The notes: generated by a model from the sequence alone, not told the origin. A stretch of DNA of 64,000 bases from CAIWHR01 sp039931775 (GCA_039931775.1 JBDTRG010000050.1:7361-71360); one strand, 5' to 3'; counted from the first letter of the stretch, positions 16,893 to 26,456 are shown. Translations and numbers: made by a program.

Positions 16893-17759
16893 ATGATCCT
16901 GAGCATGACCGGATTCGCGGCAGTTGCCGCGGAGCTGCCCGGCGTCGCGCTCGCTGTCGAGCTACGCTCCGTCAACCACCGCTATCTCGACCTCCAGGTC
17001 CGGCTTCCTGACGAGCTCCGGGGCATCGAATCCTCGCTGCGCGAGCAACTCGTCGCCGAGCTGAAACGCGGCAAGGTCGAATGCCGGGTGTCGCTCAATC
17101 GTACCGCCGCGGGCGCCGCCGGCCTGGCGGTGGACCGTGCCCGGGTCGCCGAACTCGCCAAGGCGGCGGCCGACGCGACGTCGAGCGCGCCGGGGGCGAG
17201 GCCGCTATCCGTCGGCGAAATCCTGCGCTGGCCCGGGGTGATCGCCGAGCCGACGGTGCCGCCGGACCAACTTGCCACCCATGCGAGAAAGCTCGTCGGA
17301 CAGGCGTTGGCGGAGCTCGGCGCGTCACGCTCGCGCGAAGGCGTCAAGCTCGTCGCAACCCTCGTCGAGCGCTGCGAGGCGATCGAGGCGCAGGTCGCAC
17401 GGGTCGCACCGCGCATTCCGGCCATCCACGCGGCCTACGTCGAAAAACTATCGGCCCGCCTGAGGGAAGCCGGACTCGACCCGGACCAGGACCGCCTGAA
17501 ACAGGAGCTCGCGCTTTTCGCCACCAAGGTCGACGTCGCCGAGGAACTGTCCCGGCTTTCGACCCACATCGCCGAGGTGCGCCGTGTCATCAAGGCCGGT
17601 GGCAGCGCGGGCAAACGTCTCGACTTCCTGATGCAGGAACTGCACCGCGAAGCGAATACGCTCGGTTCCAAATCCGTGGACGCGGAACTTTCGCAGGCGT
17701 CGCTCGAGATGAAAGTGCTGATCGAGCAGATGCGCGAGCAAGTGCAGAACCTCGAATGA
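16893..17759 (+). CDS. yicC: YicC-family endoribonuclease
   Basis: About 288 residues. It starts with the family signature MILSMTGFA, and the segments VELRSVNHRYLDLQVRLP and, near the C-terminus, GKRLDFLMQELHREANTLGSK are typical of YicC. Family members are hexameric endoribonucleases linked to RNA turnover. ATG 16893 is chosen over an in-frame TTG six bases upstream because it reproduces the conserved N-terminus. It is the first gene of a conserved proteobacterial block with gmk, rpoZ and spoT. The 103 bases between it and gmk are GC-rich, with no other gene. Confidence 0.93.
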   Translation: MILSMTGFAAVAAELPGVALAVELRSVNHRYLDLQVRLPDELRGIESSLREQLVAELKRGKVECRVSLNRTAAGAAGLAVDRARVAELAKAAADATSSAPGARPLSVGEILRWPGVIAEPTVPPDQLATHARKLVGQALAELGASRSREGVKLVATLVERCEAIEAQVARVAPRIPAIHAAYVEKLSARLREAGLDPDQDRLKQELALFATKVDVAEELSRLSTHIAEVRRVIKAGGSAGKRLDFLMQELHREANTLGSKSVDAELSQASLEMKVLIEQMREQVQNLE

Positions 17760-17862
17760 GTGAGTGGGGCGAAGCCCAGGCCCGAAGGGCGCGTCCACGA
17801 ACGATTGAGGGGGCCGACACGAGGCCGATCATGTTCCTCAACCGTAGGCAGAGGCCGCGGGA

Positions 17863-18513
17863 ATGACGGCAGGCATCGGGCCTACCAGGGCCCCGCCGGC
17901 CTCCGGTTGCCTGTTCGTGCTCGCCGCGCCCTCGGGCGGCGGCAAGACGAGCCTCGTTGCCGCGTTGCTCGAGCGCGAGCCGGGTATCCGCCTCTCGGTG
18001 TCTTACACGACGCGCGCGGCGCGCCCCGGCGAAATCGACGGTCTGCACTACCATTTTGTGGACGAGCCGCGCTTTCTCGCACTCAAGGCCAACGACGTAT
18101 TCCTTGAGCACGCGTTCGTGCACGGGAATTGGTACGCGACGTCGGCCACATGGCTCACCGAACAGGTGACTCAAGGCCACGACGTGCTGCTCGAAATCGA
18201 CTGGCAGGGCGCCGGACAGGTGCGCCGGCTGATCCCGGACGCCGTGCACGTTTTCATCCTGCCGCCGTCGCTCGCATCGCTGAAGGAGCGACTGGAGAAA
18301 CGCGGACAGGACTCCCCCGAGGTCATCCGAAGCCGTCTCGACGCGGCGCGCGAAGAGATGCGCCACTGTACCGAGTTCGATTATGTTATTATGAATCAGG
18401 ACTTTGCACGAGCCGTCGACGACCTGTGCGCAATCGTACGCGCGGCGCGCCTCACGGCGCCTCGGCAATCGGTTCGCCACGCGCATCTCCTGCAGCGACT
18501 CATCGAAAACTGA
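17863..18513 (+). CDS. gmk: Guanylate kinase
   Basis: A 216-residue enzyme converting GMP and ATP to GDP and ADP. The P-loop is APSGGGKTS, followed by the GMP-binding segments SYTTRAARPGEIDGLHYHF and EIDWQGAGQVR, with the lid helix in RLEKRGQDSPEVIRSRL. The N-terminus is about ten residues longer than the E. coli enzyme, so a slightly later start is possible. rpoZ follows after 13 bases and then spoT, a grouping that ties GTP supply to ppGpp metabolism. Confidence 0.95.
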   Translation: MTAGIGPTRAPPASGCLFVLAAPSGGGKTSLVAALLEREPGIRLSVSYTTRAARPGEIDGLHYHFVDEPRFLALKANDVFLEHAFVHGNWYATSATWLTEQVTQGHDVLLEIDWQGAGQVRRLIPDAVHVFILPPSLASLKERLEKRGQDSPEVIRSRLDAAREEMRHCTEFDYVIMNQDFARAVDDLCAIVRAARLTAPRQSVRHAHLLQRLIEN

Positions 18514-18526
18514 CCCCAGAGGATTT

Positions 18527-18733
18527 ATGGCCCGCATCACGATCGAAGACTGTCTCGCCAGGATTCCCAACCGGTTCGAATTGACCCTTGCGGCCACCAA
18601 CCGAGCCCGCCAGATCTCGGCGGGCAGCTCGGCACTCGTCGACACGGACCGCGACAAGCCGACCGTCGTCGCGCTGCGCGAAATCGCGGCCGGCAAGGTC
18701 GGCATCGAAATGCTGCTCAAGGCGCCCGTCTGA
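18527..18733 (+). CDS. rpoZ: RNA polymerase omega subunit
   Basis: A 68-residue omega subunit. The start MARITIEDCLARIPNRFELTLAATNRARQ contains the conserved core that clamps the beta-prime C-terminus and contributes to ppGpp site 1. AGAGGA sits three bases before the ATG. A longer in-frame reading from 18404 overlaps gmk and is rejected. spoT begins 26 bases downstream. Confidence 0.95.
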   Translation: MARITIEDCLARIPNRFELTLAATNRARQISAGSSALVDTDRDKPTVVALREIAAGKVGIEMLLKAPV

Positions 18734-18759
18734 CGCGGTGCCATCGGCGGCAATGAGGC

Positions 18760-20901
18760 ATGCCGGAAATAGCGGAGTTCACGCGGCACCTCGGCAACTA
18801 CCTGCCGCCGCCTGACGTCGCGCTCGTCGAGCGCGCGTTCCAGTTCTCCGATTCCGCGCACCGCGGCCAGTTCCGCAAGTCCGGAGAGCCGTACATCACG
18901 CACCCGCTGGCGGTCGCCAGCATTCTGTCGCAATGGCGCCTCGACGCACAGGGGCTCGCCGCCGCATTGCTGCACGACGTGATGGAAGACACCGCGATCA
19001 CCAAATCCGAGATCGAGACGTCGTTCGGCAAGCCTGTCGCCGACATGGTCGACGGCGTTTCGAAGCTCGACCAGATCGAGTTCACGTCGCGCGAAGACGC
19101 GCAGGCCGAGAGCTTTCGCAAGATGCTTCTCGCGATGGCGCAGGACGTGCGCGTCATCCTGATCAAGCTCGCCGACCGGCTTCACAACATGCGCACGCTG
19201 GACGCGATGGCGCCGCCTCATCGGCGCAGGATTGCCCGCGAGACGCTCGACATCTACGCGCCGATCGCGAATCGGCTCGGCCTGAACGCCCTCTATCTCG
19301 AGCTGCAGGACCTCGCGTTCAAGCACCTTTATCCGATGCGCTTCCGGATCCTCGCCAACGCGATCAAGGCGGCGCGCGGCAACCGGCGGGAAGTGATGAA
19401 CCGGCTGCTCGACGTGATCCGGGACTGCTTCGTCAAGGCGGGCATCACCGCGGTCGTTTCCGGGCGCGAGAAGACGATCTACTCCGTCTACAAGAAGATG
19501 GGCGAGAAGCACTACACTTTTTCGCAGGTCTTCGACATCTACGGCGTGCGGGTGCTCGTCCCCGACACGACCACGTGTTACGCGGCGCTCGGCGTGCTGC
19601 ACGGCATGTACAAGCCGATTCCCGGCAAGTTCAAGGATTACATCGCGATCCCGAAAGCCAACGGCTACCAGTCGCTTCACACCACGCTGTTCGGTCCCTT
19701 CGGCACGCCGCTCGAAGCGCAGGTCCGCACCCACGACATGCACCGGGTTGCCGAGGCGGGCGTGGCCGCGCACTGGCTCTACAAGCAGGGAGGCGAACTC
19801 GACCTCGCCCAGGCGCAGCGCGAGACCCATCGCTGGCTGCAGAGCTTGCTCGAAATCCAGTCGGAGTCGCGCGACTCGAAGGAATTTCTCGAGAACATCA
19901 AGGGCGATCTCTTCCCCGACGAGATCTACGTGTTCACGCCGAAGGGCAAGATCATGGCGCTGCCGCGCGGGGCGACCGCCGTGGATTTCGCCTACGGCGT
20001 CCACACCGACGTCGGCCACCATTGCGTCGCCGCCCGGATCAACTACGAATTGATGCCGCTTCGAACCGAGCTCAAGAACGGCGACCACGTCGAGGTCCTG
20101 ACGTCGCCGACCGCGCGGCCCAATCCGTCGTGGCTTTCGTTCGTGGCCACGGGCAAGGCACGTTCGCGGATCCGCCATTTCCTCAAGGGCCTGCAGCAGA
20201 AGGAGTCGGCCGCGCTCGGCGAACGCCTGCTCGATCAGGCTTTGGCGACCCTACGCGTCGCGCCGGAATCGATCACGTGGGAACGCTGGGAAGCGCTGCA
20301 AAAGGAATTCGGCGCTAAGAGCCAGCTCGACATCCTCGCCGATATCGGCCTCGGCAAACGCCTGTCGTTCGTCGTCGCGCAGGCGCTGACGCGGCCCAGC
20401 GGCAAAGGCGCCGACGATGCCGCCGCCGCGACGACCGCGAATCCCGCCAAACCGTCGGCGCTGACGCTGCGCGGCGTCGAAGGCGTTGCGATCCAGTATG
20501 CGAAATGCTGCCGTCCGATTCCCGGCGACGAGGTCGTCGGCCAGTTTCGCCGGGGCCAGGGCCTGTCAGTGCACATTCGGGATTGCGTCACGCTGAGGAA
20601 GCAGCGGGGCGACACCGAGCAGGTCGTCGATGTCGAATGGGCGAACGACGTCGAAGGCGTGTTCGACGCCGGCATACGGCTGTTGGTGGCGGACCGGCGT
20701 GGCTTGCTCGCTGACCTCGCGACGACGATCGCCGACAGCGAGGCCAACATCGACAACGTGTCGATGGAAAGGCCCGACGGCATCGGGCTGATCGCAATGT
20801 TCTTCAGCGTCCAGGTCCACGACCGCAATCACCTGGCGAAGGTGATGCGCGGAGTGAAGCGCGTGCCGGAGGTCCGGCGCGTACAGCGCGCGAGGACGTA
20901 G
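18760..20901 (+). CDS. spoT: Bifunctional (p)ppGpp synthetase/hydrolase SpoT
   Basis: A 713-residue long RelA/SpoT protein. The HD hydrolase domain is intact (HDVMED near residue 70, and LADRLHNMRTLDAM). The synthetase domain has GKFKDYIAIPKANGYQSLHTT; the FKDYIAIP sequence is the form found in bifunctional enzymes. A TGS domain follows (DEIYVFTPKGKI to HCVAARIN), then a helical/CC region with YAKCCRPIPGDEVVG, and a C-terminal ACT domain. The intact HD site argues for a bifunctional SpoT/Rel rather than a RelA. It is the last gene of the yicC-gmk-rpoZ-spoT block. Confidence 0.95.
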   Translation: MPEIAEFTRHLGNYLPPPDVALVERAFQFSDSAHRGQFRKSGEPYITHPLAVASILSQWRLDAQGLAAALLHDVMEDTAITKSEIETSFGKPVADMVDGVSKLDQIEFTSREDAQAESFRKMLLAMAQDVRVILIKLADRLHNMRTLDAMAPPHRRRIARETLDIYAPIANRLGLNALYLELQDLAFKHLYPMRFRILANAIKAARGNRREVMNRLLDVIRDCFVKAGITAVVSGREKTIYSVYKKMGEKHYTFSQVFDIYGVRVLVPDTTTCYAALGVLHGMYKPIPGKFKDYIAIPKANGYQSLHTTLFGPFGTPLEAQVRTHDMHRVAEAGVAAHWLYKQGGELDLAQAQRETHRWLQSLLEIQSESRDSKEFLENIKGDLFPDEIYVFTPKGKIMALPRGATAVDFAYGVHTDVGHHCVAARINYELMPLRTELKNGDHVEVLTSPTARPNPSWLSFVATGKARSRIRHFLKGLQQKESAALGERLLDQALATLRVAPESITWERWEALQKEFGAKSQLDILADIGLGKRLSFVVAQALTRPSGKGADDAAAATTANPAKPSALTLRGVEGVAIQYAKCCRPIPGDEVVGQFRRGQGLSVHIRDCVTLRKQRGDTEQVVDVEWANDVEGVFDAGIRLLVADRRGLLADLATTIADSEANIDNVSMERPDGIGLIAMFFSVQVHDRNHLAKVMRGVKRVPEVRRVQRART

Positions 20902-20935
20902 CGGCGCAGCAGGCGAGTGTGTCGGCCGCCTGGCG

Positions 20936-22633
20936 TTACTTCGGCGGCCGCGGCCCGGCCGGGGCGGCGTACCACTTGTCTTTCGGCACGAGTTTCGACT
21001 CCGTGGGATCGCCGAGATAATGCGGCGACATGATCTGCACGCCGTGCTCGTTGAACACGTCCTGCACGTTGCCGTGCAGGTTCGAGAGCACCTCGGCGCG
21101 CGGGCGCGGATCGGTCTGGATCGCCTGGCAAACCAGTCGGTACTCCACGTAGAAATCGGCAAGCGCCGTCTGGTACACGCGCGGCGCGGGATCGGCCAGC
21201 ACTCCTTCCGTGCGCCGCGCCGCCTCGATCAGCATCGCGTGCACCTGTCGCCATGGCGCGTCGTAGCCGATCGTCACCACGGTGTCGAGCACGAAACCGT
21301 GGCCTTTCACCACGCGCGAGTAGTTTCGGGTGACCGAACCCAGCACCAGCGCGTTGGGCAGGGTCAGCTCCTCCCCGAGGCCGGTGCGCAGACGGGACGT
21401 GAACATCCCCAATTCGACGATCGTGCCCTCGTGATCGGCGACGCGCACGTACTCGCCGGGTCGAAAGGTGCGCGTAAACATCAGGATGAGCCCACTCGCC
21501 GCCTGTCCGACGATGCCGGACGCGCCGATGGAAACCATCAGTCCGACGAGTACCGAGAGGCCCTTGAACGCCTCGGTTCCCGATCCCGGAATGTAGGGAT
21601 ACGCCATCACCAGCGCGAAGATCCAGACGGCGATGGCCGCGAGCCGTCGCGTCGGCCGCGCGCTGTCGGCATCGAGCCAGGCCACGCGCACGCGCCCCGC
21701 TTGGACGCCGTCGAAGAAGCCCTTCAGCATGCCGGTGATTCCGCGCGCCACGAAAAAGATGGCTATGGCGATAAGGAGGTCGGGCATCGCCCCGGCGACC
21801 GAAGTCAGCACGTCCACGATGGCGTTGACGAGGAACGAGTTGAGGTGCTCTCCCCAGGGACGCGTGTACGGGAAGCGGCTCAACACGTACCCGAACCACT
21901 CGTACGTGAGGAGCAGGACGAACACCCAGAAGCCGAGTTGCAGCAAACGCCGAACGAAACGCTGGGCACGCTCCCGCTGCACGAATGCCGAGCCGCCGAT
22001 CTTGAGCTGGCCTGCCGTCGAATCGGCTACCTCCAACATCCGTCCGGTCACCGCATGCCCGACGCGGCGCAGCACCCACAACAGTAGGACATAGACGAGC
22101 GTCGCGCCCATGGCCCAGAGGGCGGCCATCAGCATCCGGCGCCCGTCGCGCGCTTCCTGTGTTTCGCCGATCGTCCGCTCGAGCGCGCGCACGGCGTTGC
22201 GCACGGTCTCCGCGAACGTCTCGCCGCTAAGCTTGTCGGCATCGTCCCGCGTCAGCATGAACGCCAGCATGCCGTCGACCTTGACGGCGTCCCCCGGCTC
22301 GAGGCTCTCCACCGAAACCGCGCCCGGACCACCACGCTCCAACACCTCGACGACGCGCTGATGGGCGGCCTTCGCACGGTCCTCGGGCGAAATGCCCAGG
22401 AAGGGCGCCCGGAAGGTGACGATCGGCCGGTTGAAGATGACGACCGTGTCCTCCGACCGCAGGCTCGGGGTGCGGCCGATCTTGACGGTTTCGGGTTTTG
22501 CCGCAGCGGCGTCGGACGCGACGCGACGCGCGCTGCCATCGTCGGCAGCGAAGGCGGCGCCGCTGACCGCAACCGTGAAGACAACGAGTGCGGCGAATGC
22601 CGCTCGCGCGAGGTCCCGCACGTATCGATTCAC
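20936..22633 (-). CDS. MscS-family mechanosensitive channel with signal peptide
   Basis: About 565 residues from a GTG start at 22633. The first 30 residues form a signal peptide (hydrophobic AAFAALVVFTVAVSGAAFA), followed by a periplasmic region of about 130 residues, several membrane helices and the MscS beta domain (GLILMFTRTFRPGEYVRVAD, then LPNALVLGSVTRNYSR). The pore-lining helix is rich in Gly/Ala/Ser as expected. The open frame continues to 22915, but that part overlaps the glutaredoxin gene. It is 47 bases downstream of that gene on the same strand. Such long MscS relatives protect against osmotic downshock. Confidence 0.88.
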   Translation of the reverse strand: MNRYVRDLARAAFAALVVFTVAVSGAAFAADDGSARRVASDAAAAKPETVKIGRTPSLRSEDTVVIFNRPIVTFRAPFLGISPEDRAKAAHQRVVEVLERGGPGAVSVESLEPGDAVKVDGMLAFMLTRDDADKLSGETFAETVRNAVRALERTIGETQEARDGRRMLMAALWAMGATLVYVLLLWVLRRVGHAVTGRMLEVADSTAGQLKIGGSAFVQRERAQRFVRRLLQLGFWVFVLLLTYEWFGYVLSRFPYTRPWGEHLNSFLVNAIVDVLTSVAGAMPDLLIAIAIFFVARGITGMLKGFFDGVQAGRVRVAWLDADSARPTRRLAAIAVWIFALVMAYPYIPGSGTEAFKGLSVLVGLMVSIGASGIVGQAASGLILMFTRTFRPGEYVRVADHEGTIVELGMFTSRLRTGLGEELTLPNALVLGSVTRNYSRVVKGHGFVLDTVVTIGYDAPWRQVHAMLIEAARRTEGVLADPAPRVYQTALADFYVEYRLVCQAIQTDPRPRAEVLSNLHGNVQDVFNEHGVQIMSPHYLGDPTESKLVPKDKWYAAPAGPRPPK

Positions 22634-22680
22634 GGTTCGCAACGGGCGGCGCTCGGGTAGCGGCGGCGCCGCCCGCAGGA

Positions 22681-22998
22681 TCAGACCGGCTGCTTGGCGA
22701 GGAGTTGCTGCAGTTCGCCCGACTGGTACATCTCTTTCAGGATGTCGCAGCCGCCGACGAATTCGCCGCCGAGGTAAAGCTGCGGGATCGTCGGCCAGTT
22801 CGCGTAATCCTTGATCCCCTGGCGGATCTCGGGATCCTGCAGCACGTCGACCGCCTGATAGTCGGTGACGCCGCAACGCTTGAGGATTTCGACGGTCGTC
22901 GCCGAAAAGCCGCATTGCGGAAACTGCGGCGTGCCCTTCATGTACAGCACGACACGGTTGGAAGTGACCTGCTCGCGAATCTTGTCCTGGATGCTCAT
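22681..22998 (-). CDS. grxD: Monothiol CGFS glutaredoxin
   Basis: A 105-residue Grx4-type protein. It contains the CGFS active site (PQFPQCGFSA), the TIPQLYLGGEFVGGCDI glutathione-binding segment and the WP(T/S)IPQ motif. CGFS glutaredoxins bind a glutathione-ligated [2Fe-2S] cluster and pass it between assembly and target proteins. A frame-extending GTG lies 12 bases upstream; the ATG at 22998 has GGAG nine bases before it and is preferred. It lies 62 bases after the ABC permease gene. Confidence 0.95.
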   Translation of the reverse strand: MSIQDKIREQVTSNRVVLYMKGTPQFPQCGFSATTVEILKRCGVTDYQAVDVLQDPEIRQGIKDYANWPTIPQLYLGGEFVGGCDILKEMYQSGELQQLLAKQPV

Positions 22999-23060
22999 GG
23001 GATGCTCCACGCTTCGAAGTACGGAAACCGCCTATTCTAGCGCAACGGCCCCGTACGGGT

Positions 23061-23957
23061 TCACTCCTTGACGGCGCCCGTAAGGCCGGACACGTAGTAC
23101 TCGACGAAGAACGAATAGAGAACGGCGACCGGAAGCGAGCCGAGCAGCGCGCCCGCCATCAGCGATCCCCAGTGGTAGACATCCCCTTCGACCAGCTCGG
23201 TGACGACGCCGACGGGCACCGTCTTCACCTCCGACGACGAGACGAACGTCAGCGCGTAGATGAACTCGTTCCACGACAGCGTGAAGGCGAAGATTCCCGC
23301 GGAAATGAGCCCGGGCACCGCAAGCGGAAGGATGATCTTCACCAGGATCTGGAGGCGGGTTGCGCCGTCGATCAGCGCGCACTCCTCGAGCTCCAGCGGA
23401 ATCGACTTGAAATAGCCCATCAGCAACCAGGTGCAGAACGGGATGAGGAATGTCGGGTAGGTGAGAATCAGCGCGAGCCGCGTATCGAACAGCTGAAGCT
23501 TGTAGATGACCGCGGCCAGCGGAATGAACAGGATCGAAGGGGGAACGAGGTAGGCGAGAAAAATGCTCATCCCGACGTAGCGCGAACCATGAAAGCGCAG
23601 GCGCTCGATCGAGTAGGCGGCCAGAACGCTGGCGATGAGCGAGATGAACGTCGCGGTCACCGAGACGAGGATCGTGTTCCACAGCCAATCCGGATAGGCG
23701 GTGTCGAACAGGAGCTTCTTGACGTGCGCGAGCGTCGGATTCTTCACCCAGAACGGATTGCCCTCGCGCGACAAGAGTTCCTCGTTCGGCTTGAACGTCG
23801 TGACGATCATCCAGTAGAACGGGAACAGCAGCACGATCAGGAACACCGTTAGCGGAACGTAGACCGTCACGATCCGCCTCGGCAGCGAAACGAGGTAGTT
23901 CATCCCCTGCGAGTCGGCGGCCTCCGGCGCCGCTGCTTCGGCGCTCCGCCCTGTCAT
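23061..23957 (-). CDS. ABC transporter permease, MalG-type (carbohydrate family)
   Basis: A 298-residue inner-membrane protein with six predicted helices and the CUT1 permease EAA loop (LEECALIDGATRLQILVKIILPLAVPG), which docks on the ATPase. It is the second of two permeases and the last gene of the importer operon, 28 bases after its partner. The N-terminal 28 residues are hydrophilic and variable. The substrate cannot be read from the permease; see the binding-protein entry. Confidence 0.9.
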   Translation of the reverse strand: MTGRSAEAAAPEAADSQGMNYLVSLPRRIVTVYVPLTVFLIVLLFPFYWMIVTTFKPNEELLSREGNPFWVKNPTLAHVKKLLFDTAYPDWLWNTILVSVTATFISLIASVLAAYSIERLRFHGSRYVGMSIFLAYLVPPSILFIPLAAVIYKLQLFDTRLALILTYPTFLIPFCTWLLMGYFKSIPLELEECALIDGATRLQILVKIILPLAVPGLISAGIFAFTLSWNEFIYALTFVSSSEVKTVPVGVVTELVEGDVYHWGSLMAGALLGSLPVAVLYSFFVEYYVSGLTGAVKE

Positions 23958-23985
23958 GCGTCCTCCCTGGCTTCGCCCGCCGCGC

Positions 23986-24906
23986 TCATTTGTCGGACCC
24001 TCCCTGTTGCCACGCGCGCCGCTGCAGGCCGAAGTAGCTGAACAGGATCGCCGCGATGAGAAAGGGCACCATCGCCGTCGCGATCGCCGCGCCTTCGCCG
24101 AGACTGCCGCCCGATATCGCGCGCTGGAACGACAGTGTCGCCATCAGGTGCGTCGAATTGAGGGGTCCGCCGCGCGTCAACACATAGATCAGCTGGAAAT
24201 CGGTGAACGTGAACAGCACCGAAAACGTCATCACCACGGCGATGATCGGCGTCAGGAGCGGCAGGGTCACGTACCGGAACTGCTGCCAGTCCGTGGCCCC
24301 GTCGAGGCTCGCCGCCTCGTAGAAGGACGGAGAAATAGTTTGCAATCCGGCGAGCAGCGAGATCGCGACGAACGGCACGCCCCGCCAGATGTTCGCCGCA
24401 ATCGTCGACAGGCGCGCGTGCCACGGCTGGCCCAGGAAATCGATGTACTCGCTGATGAAGCCGAGCCTCATCAACCCCCAGCTGATGATCGAGAACTGCG
24501 AATCGTAGATCCACCAGAAGGCGATGGCGGACAGCGCCGTCGGCACGATGAAGGGCAGCAGGACAACGGACCGGATCACCGCCTTGAACGGGATGTGCTT
24601 GTTGAGCAGCAGCGCGAGCCAGAGTCCGAGCCCGAATTTGATGACGCTGGCGACGACCGTATAGAACAGCGTGTTGAAGAGCGCGAGACGCGTGACCGCG
24701 TCGCCCCAGAGGAATTCGAAGTTCTCGATGCCGATCCACTTGCCGGGCCGGCCGATCTTGGTGTCGGTGAAGCCGAGGTACGTACCGAGGCCGAGCGGAT
24801 AGGTCAGGAACAGCAGCAGGAGCAGGGCTGCCGGGAGCATGAACAGCAGCCCGAGAACCATGCGGTTGTCGAGGGCTCGGGACAGCGTGGACGTTGGGCT
24901 GGACAT
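23986..24906 (-). CDS. ABC transporter permease, MalF-type (carbohydrate family)
   Basis: A 306-residue permease with six predicted membrane helices and the EAA loop YEAASLDGATDWQQFRYVTLPLLTP. It pairs with the MalG-type protein encoded 28 bases downstream. It is separated from the binding-protein gene by a 224-base gap that carries two hairpins, a common arrangement in which the binding protein is made in excess over the membrane parts. Confidence 0.9.
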   Translation of the reverse strand: MSSPTSTLSRALDNRMVLGLLFMLPAALLLLLFLTYPLGLGTYLGFTDTKIGRPGKWIGIENFEFLWGDAVTRLALFNTLFYTVVASVIKFGLGLWLALLLNKHIPFKAVIRSVVLLPFIVPTALSAIAFWWIYDSQFSIISWGLMRLGFISEYIDFLGQPWHARLSTIAANIWRGVPFVAISLLAGLQTISPSFYEAASLDGATDWQQFRYVTLPLLTPIIAVVMTFSVLFTFTDFQLIYVLTRGGPLNSTHLMATLSFQRAISGGSLGEGAAIATAMVPFLIAAILFSYFGLQRRAWQQGGSDK

Positions 24907-25035
24907 CGTGATCGACTAAAAGGTATTCACGCCGGAGCGGCCGGCAACGGGAGCATGGCACCCTCGACCGGATTGATACTGCACGAGTGCGGCAGGGGAA
25001 CCCGGCAAGGAGTTTCGGCGCCCGCGCGGGTTGAA

Positions 25036-25053
25036 CGTCGCCGGAAGGCGACG
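25036..25053. repeat. GGAA-loop hairpin between binding-protein and permease genes
   Basis: CGTCGCC (25036-25042), loop GGAA, GGCGACG (25047-25053). This is a perfect 7-bp stem with a stable tetraloop, on the permease side of the larger hairpin at 25070-25130. No U-tract follows on the minus strand, so processing or mRNA stabilisation is as likely as termination. Confidence 0.6.
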
Positions 25054-25069
25054 CTCGAACCCGTGCAGA

Positions 25070-25130
25070 TAGTACGTCGTCCCGACAAACCGCAAAAAAT
25101 TGCCGGAACGCCCAGCGGGACGACGCACTA
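25070..25130 (-). promoter_or_regulatory. Long inverted repeat immediately after the binding-protein stop codon
   Basis: The arms at 25070-25084 and 25116-25130 are complementary over 15 bases with one mismatch (core CGTCGTCCCG/CGGGACGACG), enclosing a 31-base loop. It abuts the stop codon of the solute-binding-protein gene at 25131. I infer a REP-like or attenuator structure that protects the upstream mRNA and reduces readthrough into the permeases. Confidence 0.6.
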
Positions 25131-26456
25131 TCAGACCTTGTAGTACCGTTCGGCCCGCTTCTGCGCTCGCTCCGCCGCTTCCTTCGGCGTCTTCGATCCC
25201 GATGCGGCTTCCGCGACCATATTCGGAATGATGAAGTCCGCCTGCGCGGCCGCGGACGCATAGCCGAGCGTGCCCGCGTAACCGTTGGTGGTCATGTTCT
25301 TCATGCAGTCCCGGTATGGCGTTTTCTTCGGGTCCGCGGTCCAGAACGCGCTCGATTGGTAAGCTGCGAGCGGATGGCATACGTAGCCGATCGACGCTTC
25401 CTGCCACGGAACGTACTGCTCCTTTTCCATCATGAAGCGCAGGTATTCCTTCGCCGCATTCGGATACTTGGAGTACTTGAAGATCATCATCGGGAAGACG
25501 AGGTTCAACTCCCGGGACTTGCCGTCCACCCCCAGCGGGAAGGGTGCGTGCTGGATGTCATTGGCCATTTCCAGGAGCTTCGGGTCCGTCGACGTCTTCG
25601 CCGCGTAGTAGATCGAAATGCCGTTGTTGGTGAGCGAAACCTGGCTGTCGAGGAACGCCTTGTTGTTGTTCGGGTCGAGCCACGACAGCGTGCCGGGGAT
25701 GAAGGTGTCGTACAGCTGCTTCGAATATTCGAGCGCGGCGATCGTCTCGGGGCTGTTGATGACGACGTTGTTCTTGGCATCCACCATCTTGCCGCCGAAC
25801 GCCCACAGGAGCCAGAACGTCCAGTTCGAATCGCCGGTGGCATTACCCAGCGCGAAGCCGCACGGCGTGCCCTTGGCCTTCAGCGCCTGGCACAGCTTCA
25901 GGAATCCGGGCATGTCCTTCGGGACGGAATCGAAGCCCGCGGCCTTGACCATGCTCTCGCGGTAGACGAGCGTCGCGCCGGCGGCGCCCATCATGATCGC
26001 CACCCACTTCTTTCCCTCCATGCCGTACGCCTTCGCGGCGTCGTACCAGCCGCCGTACTTGTTGCCGAGGTAGTTGGCGAGATCCGTGACGTCGACCAGC
26101 TTGTCCGGATACTGATGCGCGTCCTCCATCGTGCTTATGATGATGTCGGGACCGCTGCCGACATTGGCGGCAACTGCCGCCTTGGGCCGGACATCCTCCC
26201 AGCCTTCGGCGTCGACGCGTACTTCGATGCCCGTCATCGCCGTGAACTTCTTCGTGTTCGCCGCCCAGACGTCCTCGTCGCCCTGAACGAATCGCTTCCA
26301 GCGCAGCACGCGGAGCTTGGCGCCCTTCTCGGGCACGACCTTGTATTGCTGGGCCGCGGCCTCGGGCGAGAACATGCCCGACCCCGCACCCAGTGCGGTA
26401 CCGGCGGCGACGCCGGCGGTGGCTTTCAGGAAATCACGACGCTTGATGTCACTCAT
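25131..26456 (-). CDS. Extracellular solute-binding protein of a carbohydrate-type ABC importer (Tat-exported)
   Basis: A 441-residue family 1 binding protein. The N-terminus MSDIKRRDFLKATAGVAAG has a twin-arginine motif (RRDFLK) and a hydrophobic stretch ending near AAAQ, predicting folded export by Tat. The mature part contains the segment GPDIIISTMEDAHQYPDKLVD and the FMMEKEQYVPW region typical of maltose/glycerol-3-phosphate-type binding proteins. It lies between the ATPase gene (54 bases upstream) and the permeases. The ligand is unknown; a sugar, polyol or related hydroxy compound is the family expectation. Confidence 0.88.
   Translation of the reverse strand: MSDIKRRDFLKATAGVAAGTALGAGSGMFSPEAAAQQYKVVPEKGAKLRVLRWKRFVQGDEDVWAANTKKFTAMTGIEVRVDAEGWEDVRPKAAVAANVGSGPDIIISTMEDAHQYPDKLVDVTDLANYLGNKYGGWYDAAKAYGMEGKKWVAIMMGAAGATLVYRESMVKAAGFDSVPKDMPGFLKLCQALKAKGTPCGFALGNATGDSNWTFWLLWAFGGKMVDAKNNVVINSPETIAALEYSKQLYDTFIPGTLSWLDPNNNKAFLDSQVSLTNNGISIYYAAKTSTDPKLLEMANDIQHAPFPLGVDGKSRELNLVFPMMIFKYSKYPNAAKEYLRFMMEKEQYVPWQEASIGYVCHPLAAYQSSAFWTADPKKTPYRDCMKNMTTNGYAGTLGYASAAAQADFIIPNMVAEAASGSKTPKEAAERAQKRAERYYKV

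Noticed and set aside
17590..20178. An 862-codon minus-strand frame opposite gmk, rpoZ and spoT
   Set aside because: The plus strand carries three clear housekeeping genes; the antisense product has no recognisable domain.
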